Below, in pieces: positions 51,201-60,706 of a stretch of 64,000 nucleotides of DNA. Each line of letters opens with the position of its first letter. Position 1 is the first letter of the stretch. The position numbers and the translations under genes were made by a program. This DNA comes from an uncultured Collinsella sp. (GTDB taxonomy: Bacteria > Actinomycetota > Coriobacteriia > Coriobacteriales > Coriobacteriaceae), in NCBI GenBank assembly GCA_902491395.1, contig CABUHO010000003.1:1-64000 (forward strand), written 5' to 3'. A model generated the notes under the pieces. That model saw nothing but the letters and a program-made list of their open reading frames with translations. It ran no database searches and had not been told where the DNA came from.

Positions 51201-54200
51201 TTAAGTTCACCCTGCCGGAGTCCCAGAAGGGCTACGAGGCACGCGTATTCGATGCGAATGGCAAGCCCGTGGGCAACTCCTTTACGCTCAAGAACGGCGA
51301 CACCCATTCCATCAAGGCCGGCGAGACTATTCGCGTATACGACCTTAAGAAGGGCGACAGCTATAGCGTGAGCGAGCTCACCACCGAGGGCGAAGCGTCC
51401 AACGGTGACGTGCTGGCGAGTATCGTCAACGCTGTGACCGGCTCTGCCGATGAGTCGGTGCTTCCGGCTGGCTTTAGCCTCGTGAGCCGCAAGGCCGGCG
51501 GCGAGGAGCAGTCCGGAACCGGCAGCACCATCACGGGCAAGATCGTCGCGCTCGAGGACGGAAAGATTCCCGCGAGCAACAAGCTAGAGTTCACCAACAA
51601 CTACAGTGTCAACCCCGTAAAGAATGGCCTAAGCGCCAAGAAGGTGCTCGAGGGCCGCAATTGGGCCGATGGCGATACCTTTACCGTGCAGCTTACAGCC
51701 GACGACGGCGTCCCCATGCCCAATGGCGCCAAGAGCAAGGTGTCGACGGTCGAGCTTACCAAGAATGCCCAGACGCAAACGGTTGGCGACATCACCTATA
51801 AGACGGCAACGTTTGGCGACATTACCTATACCAAGCCCGGCACGTACACCTATACCATCAAGGAAGTTATCCCTGGCTCTGATGCCGGTATAGACGGAAT
51901 AAGCTACTCTGCCGCCTCCTATACGGCGACGGTTGTGGTGAAGGACAATCATGCCGGCGCTCTGGTCGTTACGAGCGTGAAGGTGGTGCAGAAGTGCAAC
52001 GACGCGGGCGTCGACACCAAGACAGAGGTTGCCGACGCGATCTTCACCAACCGTTACGATACGTACGAACATAGTATCAGTCTCCATGCTCAAAAGAACC
52101 TAGTCGACAACGCCGGAGCGTTCCCGCTTACCAGGAATGCCTTTACCTTTGCGCTCGAGGGCGTGGGTGGCTATGCGGATGCCGGCGCGGTATTCAGCCT
52201 CGATACGGTCGATAAGAACATGGCGGCCCCCATGCCTCAGGGTACCGAGGGCAACACCGCGACCGTGGGCAACAACGCTGATGATGGCGCGGTGACCTGG
52301 CCGGCAATCTCCTATACCGCCAAGGCTGATGCGGGACGTGCCTACGTTTACAAGTTCGCCGAGAATCGCGGCAGCGTTACGGGCATGACCTACGATGGAT
52401 CGGTCTATTACGCCGTGGTGCGCAACGCCAAGAAGGGTGCCGGCATCCAGACCTCGGTCGAGTACTACAAGGACAAGGCCGCAAAGGACGGCTCGGTAGA
52501 GAAACTGGACAACAACGCCACACCTTCCTTTACCAATATATATAGCGTGGAGCCCACGAGTGTGACCCTGCAGGGCCAAAAGACCGTGAGCGGTCGTGAC
52601 TGGAACCAGGACGAGGGCTATACCTTTAACCTCACCGCCGCTACGGACGACGCTAGCGTGACCGGCTTGGGCAAGACCACTGCTCAGGCGGTAAAGGACG
52701 GGGCCGTTGCCATCGGTGTCAACCAGGCTGTCGCTAGCGCGCCCGCGTCGGGACGCGTGGCCTCGTTCTCCTTTGGCACCGAAGCCGCCCCGACCGTGAC
52801 GTTCAACCGCGCAGGCACCTTTAGCTTCAACATCACCGAGGATGCTGCGCAGGATGGCCAAGCGGGCATGTCCATGGACAAGCACGCCGCCCGCGCGACC
52901 GTTGTGGTGACCGATCTGGACGAGTCGGGCAACAACCACACGGGCATGCTGCGCGTGTCGAGCGTGACCTACGCCAACACCGGTGCCTCCGAAGCGGACA
53001 AGGTCGTAACCGACAAGGCTGCCTTCACCAACGCGTACCATGCATCGGGCACCTTTGGTGGCGTGACGATCAGCAAGACCCTCGAGGGTCGCGCCTCTAC
53101 CGCGGGCCAGTTTACCTTTGCCGTGACGGGCCTTTGGTACAACGGCGTTCAGACATCGGTCGACGGCGCCGAGGCCAGCCTGTCCAATAAGGCTGCGGGG
53201 GCCGGCGTGTCCGGTGCCGTGGTGGGCGCAAGCGGGCAAGAGAAGCTCTTTGCCCGTGAGCTCACGGAACAGGACCTGGGGCGTACGTTTGCCTATCGCA
53301 TCCACGAGAACCAGCCTGCGGCTGCCGGCTACACCTATGACACCGGCTACACGGGCGATGCCATCGTGCTCGTCAAGGTTCTTGCACGCGAGAACGACCC
53401 CGCTAAGCTCTATACCGTGACGACCGTGCTCAAGGGTGCGGGTGTGACGGAGTTGCTGGGCGACGGCGCCGATGCGAGCGCGCTGACGGACGAAAAGATC
53501 GTCGAGCTCAAGCAAAAACCGAATACTTACGTGCAGCAGTACGACGCAAGCGAGGCCGGCGCCACGACGCCCACCGTCTCGTTTGTGAACCGCTATGCGG
53601 CAAGCCTCGACTATGGCGCCGCTGGCGGTTTGCAGATCGAGAAGACGTTGACGTATCCCAAGGACGCGACCATTTTTGGCTCGCCCAAGAGCACGTTCCG
53701 TTATATCGTCAAGCCTGCTGATGAGACATCTGCCAGCAAGGTTGGCATTTCCACGAATGGCAAGGTCTTTGAGACTGCAAGTGTCGAGGCCGATGCTCCC
53801 AAGACCGTGAGTTTGGTACCTGCGGGCGGGCTGACCTTCACTCAGGATGATGCCGGCAAGACGTTCACCTATACGGTGAGCGAGATTGACGACAAAGCGA
53901 CGGGCTATACGTACGACAAGACGGTCCATACGGTTAAGGCTGTCGTGGCGGATAGCGGCGACGGTACGCTTAGGGTCACGACGTCGGTAAGCAAGCCGGG
54001 TGACGGTGGCGACGAGCTTGAGGGTCAGTGGATCTACCCCTCGGATGCAACGTCCACCGGTGTCGCGACGGTCAAATTCAAGAACACCTATACGGTTACC
54101 GAGGCGGCGACCTACACTCCGTCTGTGACAAAGGTAGTTGTCGGTGCCAATGCTCCGGACAAGTTCACCTTTGCCATGACCGCGGCTGACGATGCTACCC

Positions 54201-57200
54201 GGGCTGCTGTCGACAGCAAGCTCATCACCGGCTCTTCGATGAGCGTGGACAACGGCTATGCCGAGAAGAAGCAAACGAAGGAGGGCCTCAAGGACGGGGA
54301 GCACTATAAGCTCGACTTCTCGAAGCTCACCTTTAACAAGCCGGGCACGTATAAGTTTGCTATTAACGAACTGGCCCCGAATGGCGGCCTCGGCGAGTGG
54401 ACGTATGACGCGCACATCTATACCTTGACCATTACCGTAACCGATGAGGGCGGCAAGCTTGTGGCCCGCGCCGATGGCGCGACCGGCTCGGAAGGCTTCA
54501 TCTTCACCAATAGGTATCGCACCTCGACGAGCTACGAGCTCCAGGGCGGTCTGGAGATCGTCAAGACGCTCAACGGGCACGACCTGCATGCCGGCATGTT
54601 TGGCTTTACGGTAACGGGCGAAGACGCCGCCTCGACCGATAAGCTCAACAAGCTGCTGCGCGCAGATGAGGGCAAGCTCACCGTGACAAACGATGAGCCG
54701 CAGGCCGATGGCACGTCCCATACCGGCATTTTGGGTGGCCTGACCTTTGCGACGGAAGATGCAGACAAGACGTTCACCTACAAGGTTGTCGAGAATGGCG
54801 GCGACAAGGGCGGCTATACATACGACTCCACCTATTGGATGGTAGAGATTACGGTTAAGAAGCGCGATAACGGTTCGCTCTATACCGTGACCACGGCCAA
54901 GCACTATGACGCCAAGAACGTCGAGCTTTCCGCTGATGCGAAGACCTTTAGCTCCGAGAGCGGTACCGCCAAGGCCCAGGTGTCCTTTACCAACAGCTAC
55001 ATCGCGACCGGAACCTTTGAGGGTCTTGCTGCCGAGAAGGTAATGGACTCCCGCGACAAGATCGAGGCGGGCCAGTATACGTTTGACCTGTATGCCGAGA
55101 AGGCCAACGGCTCGCTCGAAAAGATGGATGAGGGCACGACCCAGGCGGGCGAGAACGGTACCGCAACGGTCGACTTCGGCAAGGTTTACTTTAAGCTTGG
55201 CGATGCTACCAGCGAAACTCATGAGCAGACGATTGACCTTGCCGGTGCCGTCAACGATGGCATTGCCACCAAGCGGCACAATGCCGACCACACCACTACC
55301 TACAGCTTTAACCTGGTGGCGAAGGAGAGCTTGGTCGACCTGCCCGAGGGCGTGCGTCCCGTGGATACGTCCGCGACGTGTCGCGTGCTGCTCGAGGTGA
55401 CCGACAACAACGACGGCACGCTGACGCCCAAGGTGACCTATCGCAATGGTACTGAGAACGGCAAGATCGTTTTCCACAACACGCGTGACAAGGTCAAGAC
55501 GATTGGCACGGTCGCGAAGCCCAATGTGGACATCGACGGGCAGCTACTCTCTGTGGGCGACTCCTACGTCTATACCATCAACTGGGTCAATACCAAGGTC
55601 GATGCCGCCGGTAACCTGGTTCCGGCCAGCGTGACCGTGACCGACAAGCTTCCTGCCGGCGTTGTGTTCGAGGCCTTTGAGGGCAAGAACGCCGATAAGG
55701 GCGCTGCGAGCGGTCAGTCGCTTACTTGGAACCTGGGTGAGCAACCCGCGGGCAGCCACGGTTCGGTGCGCGTGCGTGTAAAGATTACCGAGGATGCCGT
55801 GAAGGACGTCCAAGGCGCGGTCGGCACCGTTGAGAACAAAGCTACCGTAACGGTTGGCAACAAGAGCTATACCGGCACCACGACCAATTACGTGCCCAAG
55901 AAGTCCGAGAGCGATGCTCAGGATTCGACGGGGTCGGGTGTGACGCTGGGCGACGAACTCACCTACACCATCGGCTACAAGAACACCGAGGGCGCGTCTG
56001 CCACGGTGACGATTACCGATACCGTTCCCGCGGGAACCGAGTTCGTGGAGTTCGCCGGCGACCATAAGGATGCCGGCTCCAAGGACAATGACGGCAACCT
56101 CACCTGGACGCTGGCGGACGTTCCCGCCGGCAAGGAGGGCACGGTTCAGTTTAAGGTCCGCGTGACCGAGGACGCGTTTAAGAGCGGAGGCGCTTCGGGC
56201 AATATTTCCAACCAGGCGTCGGTGACGGTCGGCAACAACCCTGCCGTCAAGACTAACACCACTACCGATGAGGTCTCTGACGGGCGCCTGACGTTGAGCA
56301 AGACGGTCACGGCCGCCGAAGGCATCACCGCGCCCAACAAGGCATTTACCTTTAAGGTGCTGCTCTACCAGGCCGATGGCACAACGCCTCTGGCCGGCAC
56401 CTTTGCGTACGCCGGTCGCCCCAGTGGCACCAATGGCACTTATGTAAGCGGACAGATCAAGAGCGGCGACACCATCGCGCTCAAGGCCGGTGGCTCCGTC
56501 ACGGTTACCTTGCCCACGGGTGCGCACTACGAGGTGCAGGAGCTCGACTCCAAGGGTGAGCTCATGACGAGCGAGGACGGCTTTGCGGTTGTCGATAAGG
56601 CGAACCCCCAGAAAGGTACCGTCGGACAGGCGACGCAGGTGGGCTTCACCAACGCCTACAGCGTGGAGTCTACGAAGGTGGAAAACGCTTTTAAGGTGCA
56701 AAAGAAGATCTCCGGACGCAACTGGACTAAGGCGGATGCCTTTACCATGACGCTGACTGCCCAGGGCGAGGCGCCTATGCCCAAGGGTGCCAAGGACGGC
56801 GTGTCGACGATTGAGCTGCACAAGGATGTCCAGGTCGGCAACTTCGGTACCATCGAGTACGCCAAGCCCGGTACCTATACCTATGTGATTACCGAGCAGT
56901 CGGGTGACGAGGCGACACTCACGTTCTCGAAGGCCACCTATCGTGCCACCGTCACGGTGACCGACGGCGGCGCCGGTAAGCTGTCTTCCAAGACCAAGAT
57001 TGCACAGCTGACCGACGATGCGGGCGACGCTGCTGAGCGCACGGTCGAGGCGGCGGTTTTTACCAACACCGCCAAGACCGGCAGCCTCACCGTCAAGAAG
57101 ACGGTCGTCGCCGGCGACAGCCAGCGCGAGTTCGGCTTTGCGGTCACGCTGACCGACGGGGACGGCGAGCCCGTCTCCGGCACCTTCGGCAAGGGCAAGA

Positions 57201-60175
57201 ACGCCGTGACCTTCACGGACGGCAAAGCGACCTTCACGCTTAAGGACGGCGGGGAGAAGACCGTCGCCGGCCTGCCCGTGGACGCGCGCTACACCGTGAC
57301 CGAGGATGCCGCCGAGGGCTACGTGACCACGGTCAACGGGGCTGACGGCTCCAAGGCCGAAGGCACCGTGACCGAGGACGGCGCGACCGTCGCGTTCACC
57401 AATACGTACGGAACGGCCACCGAGGGCAGAGACGTTTCCACCGCGGGGCTCTTCACCAAGACGCTCAAGGGTCGCGACTGGGCGGAGGGCGACAGCTTCC
57501 AGTTCGCGCTCGCGGGCAAGGACGGCGCGCCCATGCCCGAGGGATCTGCTGACGGCTCCAAGATCGTCAGCGTGACGGCCGCCGCCGGCACCAAGGCGGG
57601 CGATAGGGTCGCCTTTGACTTCGGCTCCATCCGCTACACGCTCAATGACATCAAAGATGCCGAGTTCGCCGAGGTTGGCGGCAAGCGCGTGCGCGCCAAG
57701 ACCTACACCTACACGGTGCGCGAGGTCAGGCCCGATGACGGCTCTGCCATCGCCGGCGTGGCCTACGACGGCCACGCCGCCACGATGACGGTGACCGTGA
57801 CCGACGACGGCTCCGGCAACCTCACGGCCACGACGCCCGCGATCGCGGAGGTGAGCGGCGGCGACTTCGTCAACACCTACACGACCGAGCTTGACTACTC
57901 GGCCCGCGCGGGCGTGCGCCTGTCCAAGACGCTCTGTGGCCGCGCCATGGAGGCGGGGCAGTTCGCCTTCACCGTGACCGCGGACGCCGAGACGGCCGCC
58001 AAGCTCGGCCTCAAGACCGACAAGGACGCCTATGCCGTGGCCGCGGCTGACGATGGGAAGGCCGACCTGGTCGACCTCATCGGCGGTGCCGCCAAGGGCG
58101 ACGTGAAGTTCGCCGATGCCGATGCGGGCAAGGTCTACCGCTTCACCGTCACCGAGACCAAGCTCGGCGGCGAGGGCTACACCAACGACACCGTGCCGCG
58201 CACGGTGACCGTCGCGCCCGCCTACGATACCGCGACGGGCAAGCTCACGGTCACGACCACGGTTGCCAAGGACGGTGTCGAGGTCGCCCGCAGCGAGGTC
58301 TCCACAGCAGATGACGCCATGGCGACGTCTGCGCCCGTGACGGTCGCGTTCCAGAACTCCTACGAGGCCACCGGAACGCTCGGCGGCGAGGGCAACGTGG
58401 CAATTAATGCCACCAAGACGCTGACGGGCCGCGCCGCGGCGGCGGGCGAGTTCTCGTTCTCCGTCCGCGATGCCCGGGGCAACGTGGTCGCGACCGCGAC
58501 CAACCGGGCCTCCGGCGACGGCGAGGCCGCGGGGCTCGCGTTCTCGCCCATTGCCTACACCACCGACGCTCTCGAGCGGATGGTGGCGGACGGCACCGCC
58601 ACCAGGGCCGCCGACGGCTCCTGGGTCATTCCCTATACCGTTTCCGAGGACGGCACGGACCAGCTGCCCGCGGGCGTGACGGCGACCGCCTCGAGCTTCG
58701 ATATCACGGTCAAGGTGATCGATAACGGCAAGGGCGGGCTGGATGTGGCCGTGGTCTACCCCGAGGGCTCCGACGGCACGCTGTCGTTTGTGAACGGCTA
58801 CGGCACCAACGAGGCGACGGTCGACCTCGCGGGCACCAAGACGCTGGCGCTTAGCCAGGCCGGACTCGGCCTCACGCAGGTCGACATTGCGGGCAAGTAC
58901 GCCTTTAAGATCACGCCGCTGGACGGCGCGCCCGCGCCGGTCGACGCCTCCGGCAAGACAGTGACCGAGGCGACCAACGACGCCGCCGGCAACGTCGAAC
59001 TGGGCCATGTCACGTTTAAGCAGCCGAGCGACCTCGATGACGTCGAGATCGACGGCGGCGGCCTGCGCACCAAGACGTTCGCCTACCGGGTGAGCGAGTC
59101 CGGTTCGGTCGACGGCGTGGTCAACGATGCGACGGCGACCAGGACCTTCACGGTCAGGGTGGTCGAGGACACCAACGCGGGCACGCTCGCCGCGGAGGTC
59201 CTGCCCGCAGAGGGCACGCCCGAGGGTAAGGGCGCGTTCGAGTTCACCAACACTTACGGCGTGAGCCCGACGCCGAGCTCCGTCACCGACCAGATCAAGG
59301 TGAACAAGAAGCTCAAGGGCCGTGACCTGGCCGAGGGCGAGTTCGAGTTCCAGCTGGTCGAGATTGCCGCCGACGGCACGGTCGCGCTCAGCCCCGTCAC
59401 CTACACCGCGCCCGGCACGCACAGCTACGAGCTGCGCGAGGTCGCCGGCACGGCGGGCGGCGTGACGTACGACAAGGCGACGTACCGCGTGTGCACGACG
59501 GTTGCCGATGCCAAAAACGGCACGCTTACCGTCAAGCACGAGCTGACAGATGCCGAGGGCAATGCCGCGGGCGACACCTCGGTGACCTTTACCAACGGCT
59601 ACGAGGCCGCGCCCGTCACCCTCAAGCTGGGCGCCGCCAAGGTGCTCAAGGGCGCCGAGCTCAAGGCGGGCCAGTTCAGCTTTGAGCTCAAGAGCCGGGA
59701 CGGCAAGGTCATGTCGACCGCCAAAAATGCCGCCGATGGCAGCGTCACGTTCGATGCGCTGACCTTCAAGCAGGCCGGCACCTACACCTTCACGGTGAGC
59801 GAGGTCGACGACGGCCAGGCGCACGTGACCTACGACAAAGCGGTGCATAAGATCGTCGTCACGGTGAGCGACGAGGCGGCAGACGGCACCAAGACGGGCT
59901 ATCTGTCGGCGAAGGTCTCCTACGAGGGCGACGCCAACATGCCGCCGGTCTTCACCAACGGCTACGCCGAGGAGCCCGGCACCCCCGAGAACCCCGGCAC
60001 GCCGGGCGGCGGCTCGGGCGGCGGTTCCGATAACGGCTCCAGTGGCGGCGGCTCCAAGGGCGGCATGCCCGACACCGGCGACCGCAGCCTGCCGGCGGCC
60101 GCGCTCGCGGTCATGGCCGGCACCGGCGCGCTTGCCGCCGCGGGCGGCGCGGTCCTGTACCGCAGGCGCCGCTAG
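48245..60175 (+). CDS. Giant sortase-anchored adhesin with isopeptide-type repeats
   Basis: A 3,976-residue surface protein. Signal peptide 1-47 (cleavage after SASA). Residues about 50-400 are a fibro-slime/PA14-like domain (GDDDVWVYIDGVLVGDLGGIH). SpaA-like domains follow (VNGATFELY at about 417 and 715). At least fifteen Spy0128/FctA-like repeats each begin with K-x-L and contain TYTYxIxE and F-x-N-x-Y, the Lys-Glu-Asn set for internal isopeptide bonds. Two DUF11 domains lie at about 2420-2555 and 2558-2677. A Gly/Ser linker, MPDTG sorting motif (3941-3945), a hydrophobic helix and RRRR end it. The ATG at 48245 has GGGGAGG; the ATG 42 bases earlier overlaps the -10 box. No sortase gene is in the window. 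Confidence 0.95.
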   Translation: MNRACARAREMLKPFGKKTNTAKRALRVLAVPLAACALLFGATSASADQTVPFSNHIVKTVNPTGTTVNLFDYWVVNGDNDKSVNINNNNGNNNTGINKDHQLKFNGGAGTGINKWTGKSAINGCGRLSFVKNTLVNGYPSIKAGTYTSYNTSGTYTDESLAYLFNNDSQVNGKAVYNKVQGLFQLKNGYYVYDSYGSDGNYAVYNSTTNSFDVYDKAGVYKDSVSDANRGQFFPFDSADKVFEEKNSQLSPLKITDGTNDTLNHHFGMSMTTEFVQPNGGKTTKNEDMIFEFSGDDDVWVYIDGVLVGDLGGIHEKATLKINFATGDVHVGHVDNANDPEKTIQDTTIRAMYEAAGADVSNFSINSPNTFSDSTKHTLSFFYLERGAGASNMSLKFNLTTLPSSEVAKVDQNGEAVNGATFELYRSDGPDTEWKKGELVAQGTTKDGGQLILQKSNGSVLSFDEEHNTNHCDYFVLKEVGLPAGYRSSLTSSTNATPGELHLQYKAAASGTGGVVVAPQTTVTTANNEQWTGSRMWLNGGYLAAKETISLSKETKDNKDKPISSGTTFAVVLKRTDKNKSDTDVNAWTAVTGNPLNGYKLCSKHGIEGAVEAAKSADTSVFGVNTKGDYEVTVRSLPGDIEKYAAMMTDKSQSEYTVAVYHTTASSLAEATIGNTSMVKYQTINRQFSTVIHLTNVQNRLFVQKVDDLGKPVNGATFELYQAKDVTGDSPSTYAIKSGAEPYDTVQANGMTYPYDIEGAACFPLDSAKHEPLIKGTYYLRESVSPDGHEINNTITKVIVDDSGVYVDAGEEGDGVLSMSGPGSLIASLAQFGSPDSIDNTLTHIKGKLQSAAVDTNGNLTWGPTSPTDNWMHMRYDRTTQGAKTVLRYVEDGGDRDGQLATIFADTGVNRMALYQEDDSAYIDDASKTRTKLGTLQLNHLFTTATAVQYADRRAARLQVTKTVTADTGLTAPTKDAKGNDLTFTFKFTLPESQKGYEARVFDANGKPVGNSFTLKNGDTHSIKAGETIRVYDLKKGDSYSVSELTTEGEASNGDVLASIVNAVTGSADESVLPAGFSLVSRKAGGEEQSGTGSTITGKIVALEDGKIPASNKLEFTNNYSVNPVKNGLSAKKVLEGRNWADGDTFTVQLTADDGVPMPNGAKSKVSTVELTKNAQTQTVGDITYKTATFGDITYTKPGTYTYTIKEVIPGSDAGIDGISYSAASYTATVVVKDNHAGALVVTSVKVVQKCNDAGVDTKTEVADAIFTNRYDTYEHSISLHAQKNLVDNAGAFPLTRNAFTFALEGVGGYADAGAVFSLDTVDKNMAAPMPQGTEGNTATVGNNADDGAVTWPAISYTAKADAGRAYVYKFAENRGSVTGMTYDGSVYYAVVRNAKKGAGIQTSVEYYKDKAAKDGSVEKLDNNATPSFTNIYSVEPTSVTLQGQKTVSGRDWNQDEGYTFNLTAATDDASVTGLGKTTAQAVKDGAVAIGVNQAVASAPASGRVASFSFGTEAAPTVTFNRAGTFSFNITEDAAQDGQAGMSMDKHAARATVVVTDLDESGNNHTGMLRVSSVTYANTGASEADKVVTDKAAFTNAYHASGTFGGVTISKTLEGRASTAGQFTFAVTGLWYNGVQTSVDGAEASLSNKAAGAGVSGAVVGASGQEKLFARELTEQDLGRTFAYRIHENQPAAAGYTYDTGYTGDAIVLVKVLARENDPAKLYTVTTVLKGAGVTELLGDGADASALTDEKIVELKQKPNTYVQQYDASEAGATTPTVSFVNRYAASLDYGAAGGLQIEKTLTYPKDATIFGSPKSTFRYIVKPADETSASKVGISTNGKVFETASVEADAPKTVSLVPAGGLTFTQDDAGKTFTYTVSEIDDKATGYTYDKTVHTVKAVVADSGDGTLRVTTSVSKPGDGGDELEGQWIYPSDATSTGVATVKFKNTYTVTEAATYTPSVTKVVVGANAPDKFTFAMTAADDATRAAVDSKLITGSSMSVDNGYAEKKQTKEGLKDGEHYKLDFSKLTFNKPGTYKFAINELAPNGGLGEWTYDAHIYTLTITVTDEGGKLVARADGATGSEGFIFTNRYRTSTSYELQGGLEIVKTLNGHDLHAGMFGFTVTGEDAASTDKLNKLLRADEGKLTVTNDEPQADGTSHTGILGGLTFATEDADKTFTYKVVENGGDKGGYTYDSTYWMVEITVKKRDNGSLYTVTTAKHYDAKNVELSADAKTFSSESGTAKAQVSFTNSYIATGTFEGLAAEKVMDSRDKIEAGQYTFDLYAEKANGSLEKMDEGTTQAGENGTATVDFGKVYFKLGDATSETHEQTIDLAGAVNDGIATKRHNADHTTTYSFNLVAKESLVDLPEGVRPVDTSATCRVLLEVTDNNDGTLTPKVTYRNGTENGKIVFHNTRDKVKTIGTVAKPNVDIDGQLLSVGDSYVYTINWVNTKVDAAGNLVPASVTVTDKLPAGVVFEAFEGKNADKGAASGQSLTWNLGEQPAGSHGSVRVRVKITEDAVKDVQGAVGTVENKATVTVGNKSYTGTTTNYVPKKSESDAQDSTGSGVTLGDELTYTIGYKNTEGASATVTITDTVPAGTEFVEFAGDHKDAGSKDNDGNLTWTLADVPAGKEGTVQFKVRVTEDAFKSGGASGNISNQASVTVGNNPAVKTNTTTDEVSDGRLTLSKTVTAAEGITAPNKAFTFKVLLYQADGTTPLAGTFAYAGRPSGTNGTYVSGQIKSGDTIALKAGGSVTVTLPTGAHYEVQELDSKGELMTSEDGFAVVDKANPQKGTVGQATQVGFTNAYSVESTKVENAFKVQKKISGRNWTKADAFTMTLTAQGEAPMPKGAKDGVSTIELHKDVQVGNFGTIEYAKPGTYTYVITEQSGDEATLTFSKATYRATVTVTDGGAGKLSSKTKIAQLTDDAGDAAERTVEAAVFTNTAKTGSLTVKKTVVAGDSQREFGFAVTLTDGDGEPVSGTFGKGKNAVTFTDGKATFTLKDGGEKTVAGLPVDARYTVTEDAAEGYVTTVNGADGSKAEGTVTEDGATVAFTNTYGTATEGRDVSTAGLFTKTLKGRDWAEGDSFQFALAGKDGAPMPEGSADGSKIVSVTAAAGTKAGDRVAFDFGSIRYTLNDIKDAEFAEVGGKRVRAKTYTYTVREVRPDDGSAIAGVAYDGHAATMTVTVTDDGSGNLTATTPAIAEVSGGDFVNTYTTELDYSARAGVRLSKTLCGRAMEAGQFAFTVTADAETAAKLGLKTDKDAYAVAAADDGKADLVDLIGGAAKGDVKFADADAGKVYRFTVTETKLGGEGYTNDTVPRTVTVAPAYDTATGKLTVTTTVAKDGVEVARSEVSTADDAMATSAPVTVAFQNSYEATGTLGGEGNVAINATKTLTGRAAAAGEFSFSVRDARGNVVATATNRASGDGEAAGLAFSPIAYTTDALERMVADGTATRAADGSWVIPYTVSEDGTDQLPAGVTATASSFDITVKVIDNGKGGLDVAVVYPEGSDGTLSFVNGYGTNEATVDLAGTKTLALSQAGLGLTQVDIAGKYAFKITPLDGAPAPVDASGKTVTEATNDAAGNVELGHVTFKQPSDLDDVEIDGGGLRTKTFAYRVSESGSVDGVVNDATATRTFTVRVVEDTNAGTLAAEVLPAEGTPEGKGAFEFTNTYGVSPTPSSVTDQIKVNKKLKGRDLAEGEFEFQLVEIAADGTVALSPVTYTAPGTHSYELREVAGTAGGVTYDKATYRVCTTVADAKNGTLTVKHELTDAEGNAAGDTSVTFTNGYEAAPVTLKLGAAKVLKGAELKAGQFSFELKSRDGKVMSTAKNAADGSVTFDALTFKQAGTYTFTVSEVDDGQAHVTYDKAVHKIVVTVSDEAADGTKTGYLSAKVSYEGDANMPPVFTNGYAEEPGTPENPGTPGGGSGGGSDNGSSGGGSKGGMPDTGDRSLPAAALAVMAGTGALAAAGGAVLYRRRR

Positions 60176-60187
60176 CGATATGAACGA

Positions 60188-60222
60188 GTGGGGCGAATCC
60201 ATCCGATGGGTTCGCCCCACTT
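60188..60222 (+). terminator. Hairpin after the adhesin gene
   Basis: GTGGGGCGAA pairs perfectly with TTCGCCCCAC but only two T follow. It ends at the -35 box of the SRP RNA promoter. Confidence 0.7.
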
Positions 60223-60249
60223 GCCGTGGCGGGCGGGAGCAGGTAAGAT
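60221..60249 (+). promoter_or_regulatory. Promoter of the SRP RNA gene
   Basis: TTGCCG (60221-60226), 17 bases, TAAGAT (60244-60249). Start of transcription would be near 60257. Confidence 0.7.
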
Positions 60250-60261
60250 ATACCGAGCGCC

Positions 60262-60368
60262 TAGCGCGTTCGATGGGTTCGGATGACGACATGTTCCGAA
60301 TCTGGTCAGGTCCGGAAGGAAGCAGCCATAAGGAGCCTCTGTCGGGCATCCGAATCCATCGAGCGCAC
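60262..60368 (+). ncRNA. ffs: Signal recognition particle RNA (4.5S, small bacterial type)
   Basis: The universal domain IV core GGTCAGGTCCGGAAGGAAG with the GGAA tetraloop is present at 60304-60322, with the partner strand AGCAGCC..GGAGCC. The ends pair as one long hairpin (GTTCGATGGGTTCGGATG with CATCCGAATCCATCGA). It binds Ffh and directs membrane proteins to the translocon. A promoter precedes and a terminator follows. Exact ends are estimated. Confidence 0.95.
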
Positions 60369-60379
60369 GGGCGCTTTTT
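60362..60379 (+). terminator. Terminator of the SRP RNA
   Basis: AGCGC pairs with GCGCT and is followed by T5. It overlaps the closing strand of the RNA hairpin. Confidence 0.7.
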
Positions 60380-60395
60380 GGTGCCGCGACATGGC

Positions 60396-60484
60396 CCGGC
60401 CGGCGGCGAGGTATTTGGTGTCTCGCTGGTCCTCGGCTTTGCCTGCGGGATCGCTCGACTACCAAACACCTCGCCGCCGGCCGG
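60396..60484. repeat. Long palindrome P5 (24-bp arms)
   Basis: Arms 60396-60419 and 60461-60484 match at 23 of 24 positions (CCGGCCGGCGGCGAGGT.TTTGGT). The 41-base spacer is GC-rich. No T-tract follows. Bases 60485-60706 hold no further gene; a TACTAT box near 60657 may start the ABC operon. Confidence 0.88.
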
Positions 60485-60706
60485 CCCCCGTCGTCCAAAA
60501 ATCACCCGTAAAGGCGCGTTTATCTGAACAATTCAATCCCGTGCTTAGTGGAACTCGCTGGCGTTGCCAAAACATCGGCTGCTACGTGCCTTGGGCGCTA
60601 GTGGCCGTTGCCCTTACATCTGTAACGAGTTGCTTACGCATCTCCAGGGTTCTCCGTACTATCATGAATCAGATTGAATAGAGATGATGATAGGGAGCGC
60701 CTTTTT

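Noticed and set aside
52100..55477. Open frame of 1,125 codons on the minus strand
   Set aside because: Same reason: antisense of adhesin repeats with no recognisable motif.
55544..60505. Open frame of 1,653 codons on the minus strand across the adhesin
   Set aside because: It is the complement of a clearly coding, GC3-rich frame; its composition (runs of Gly, Leu, Val, Arg, Asp, His) is that of an antisense shadow, and it has no domains. It also runs through the SRP RNA.
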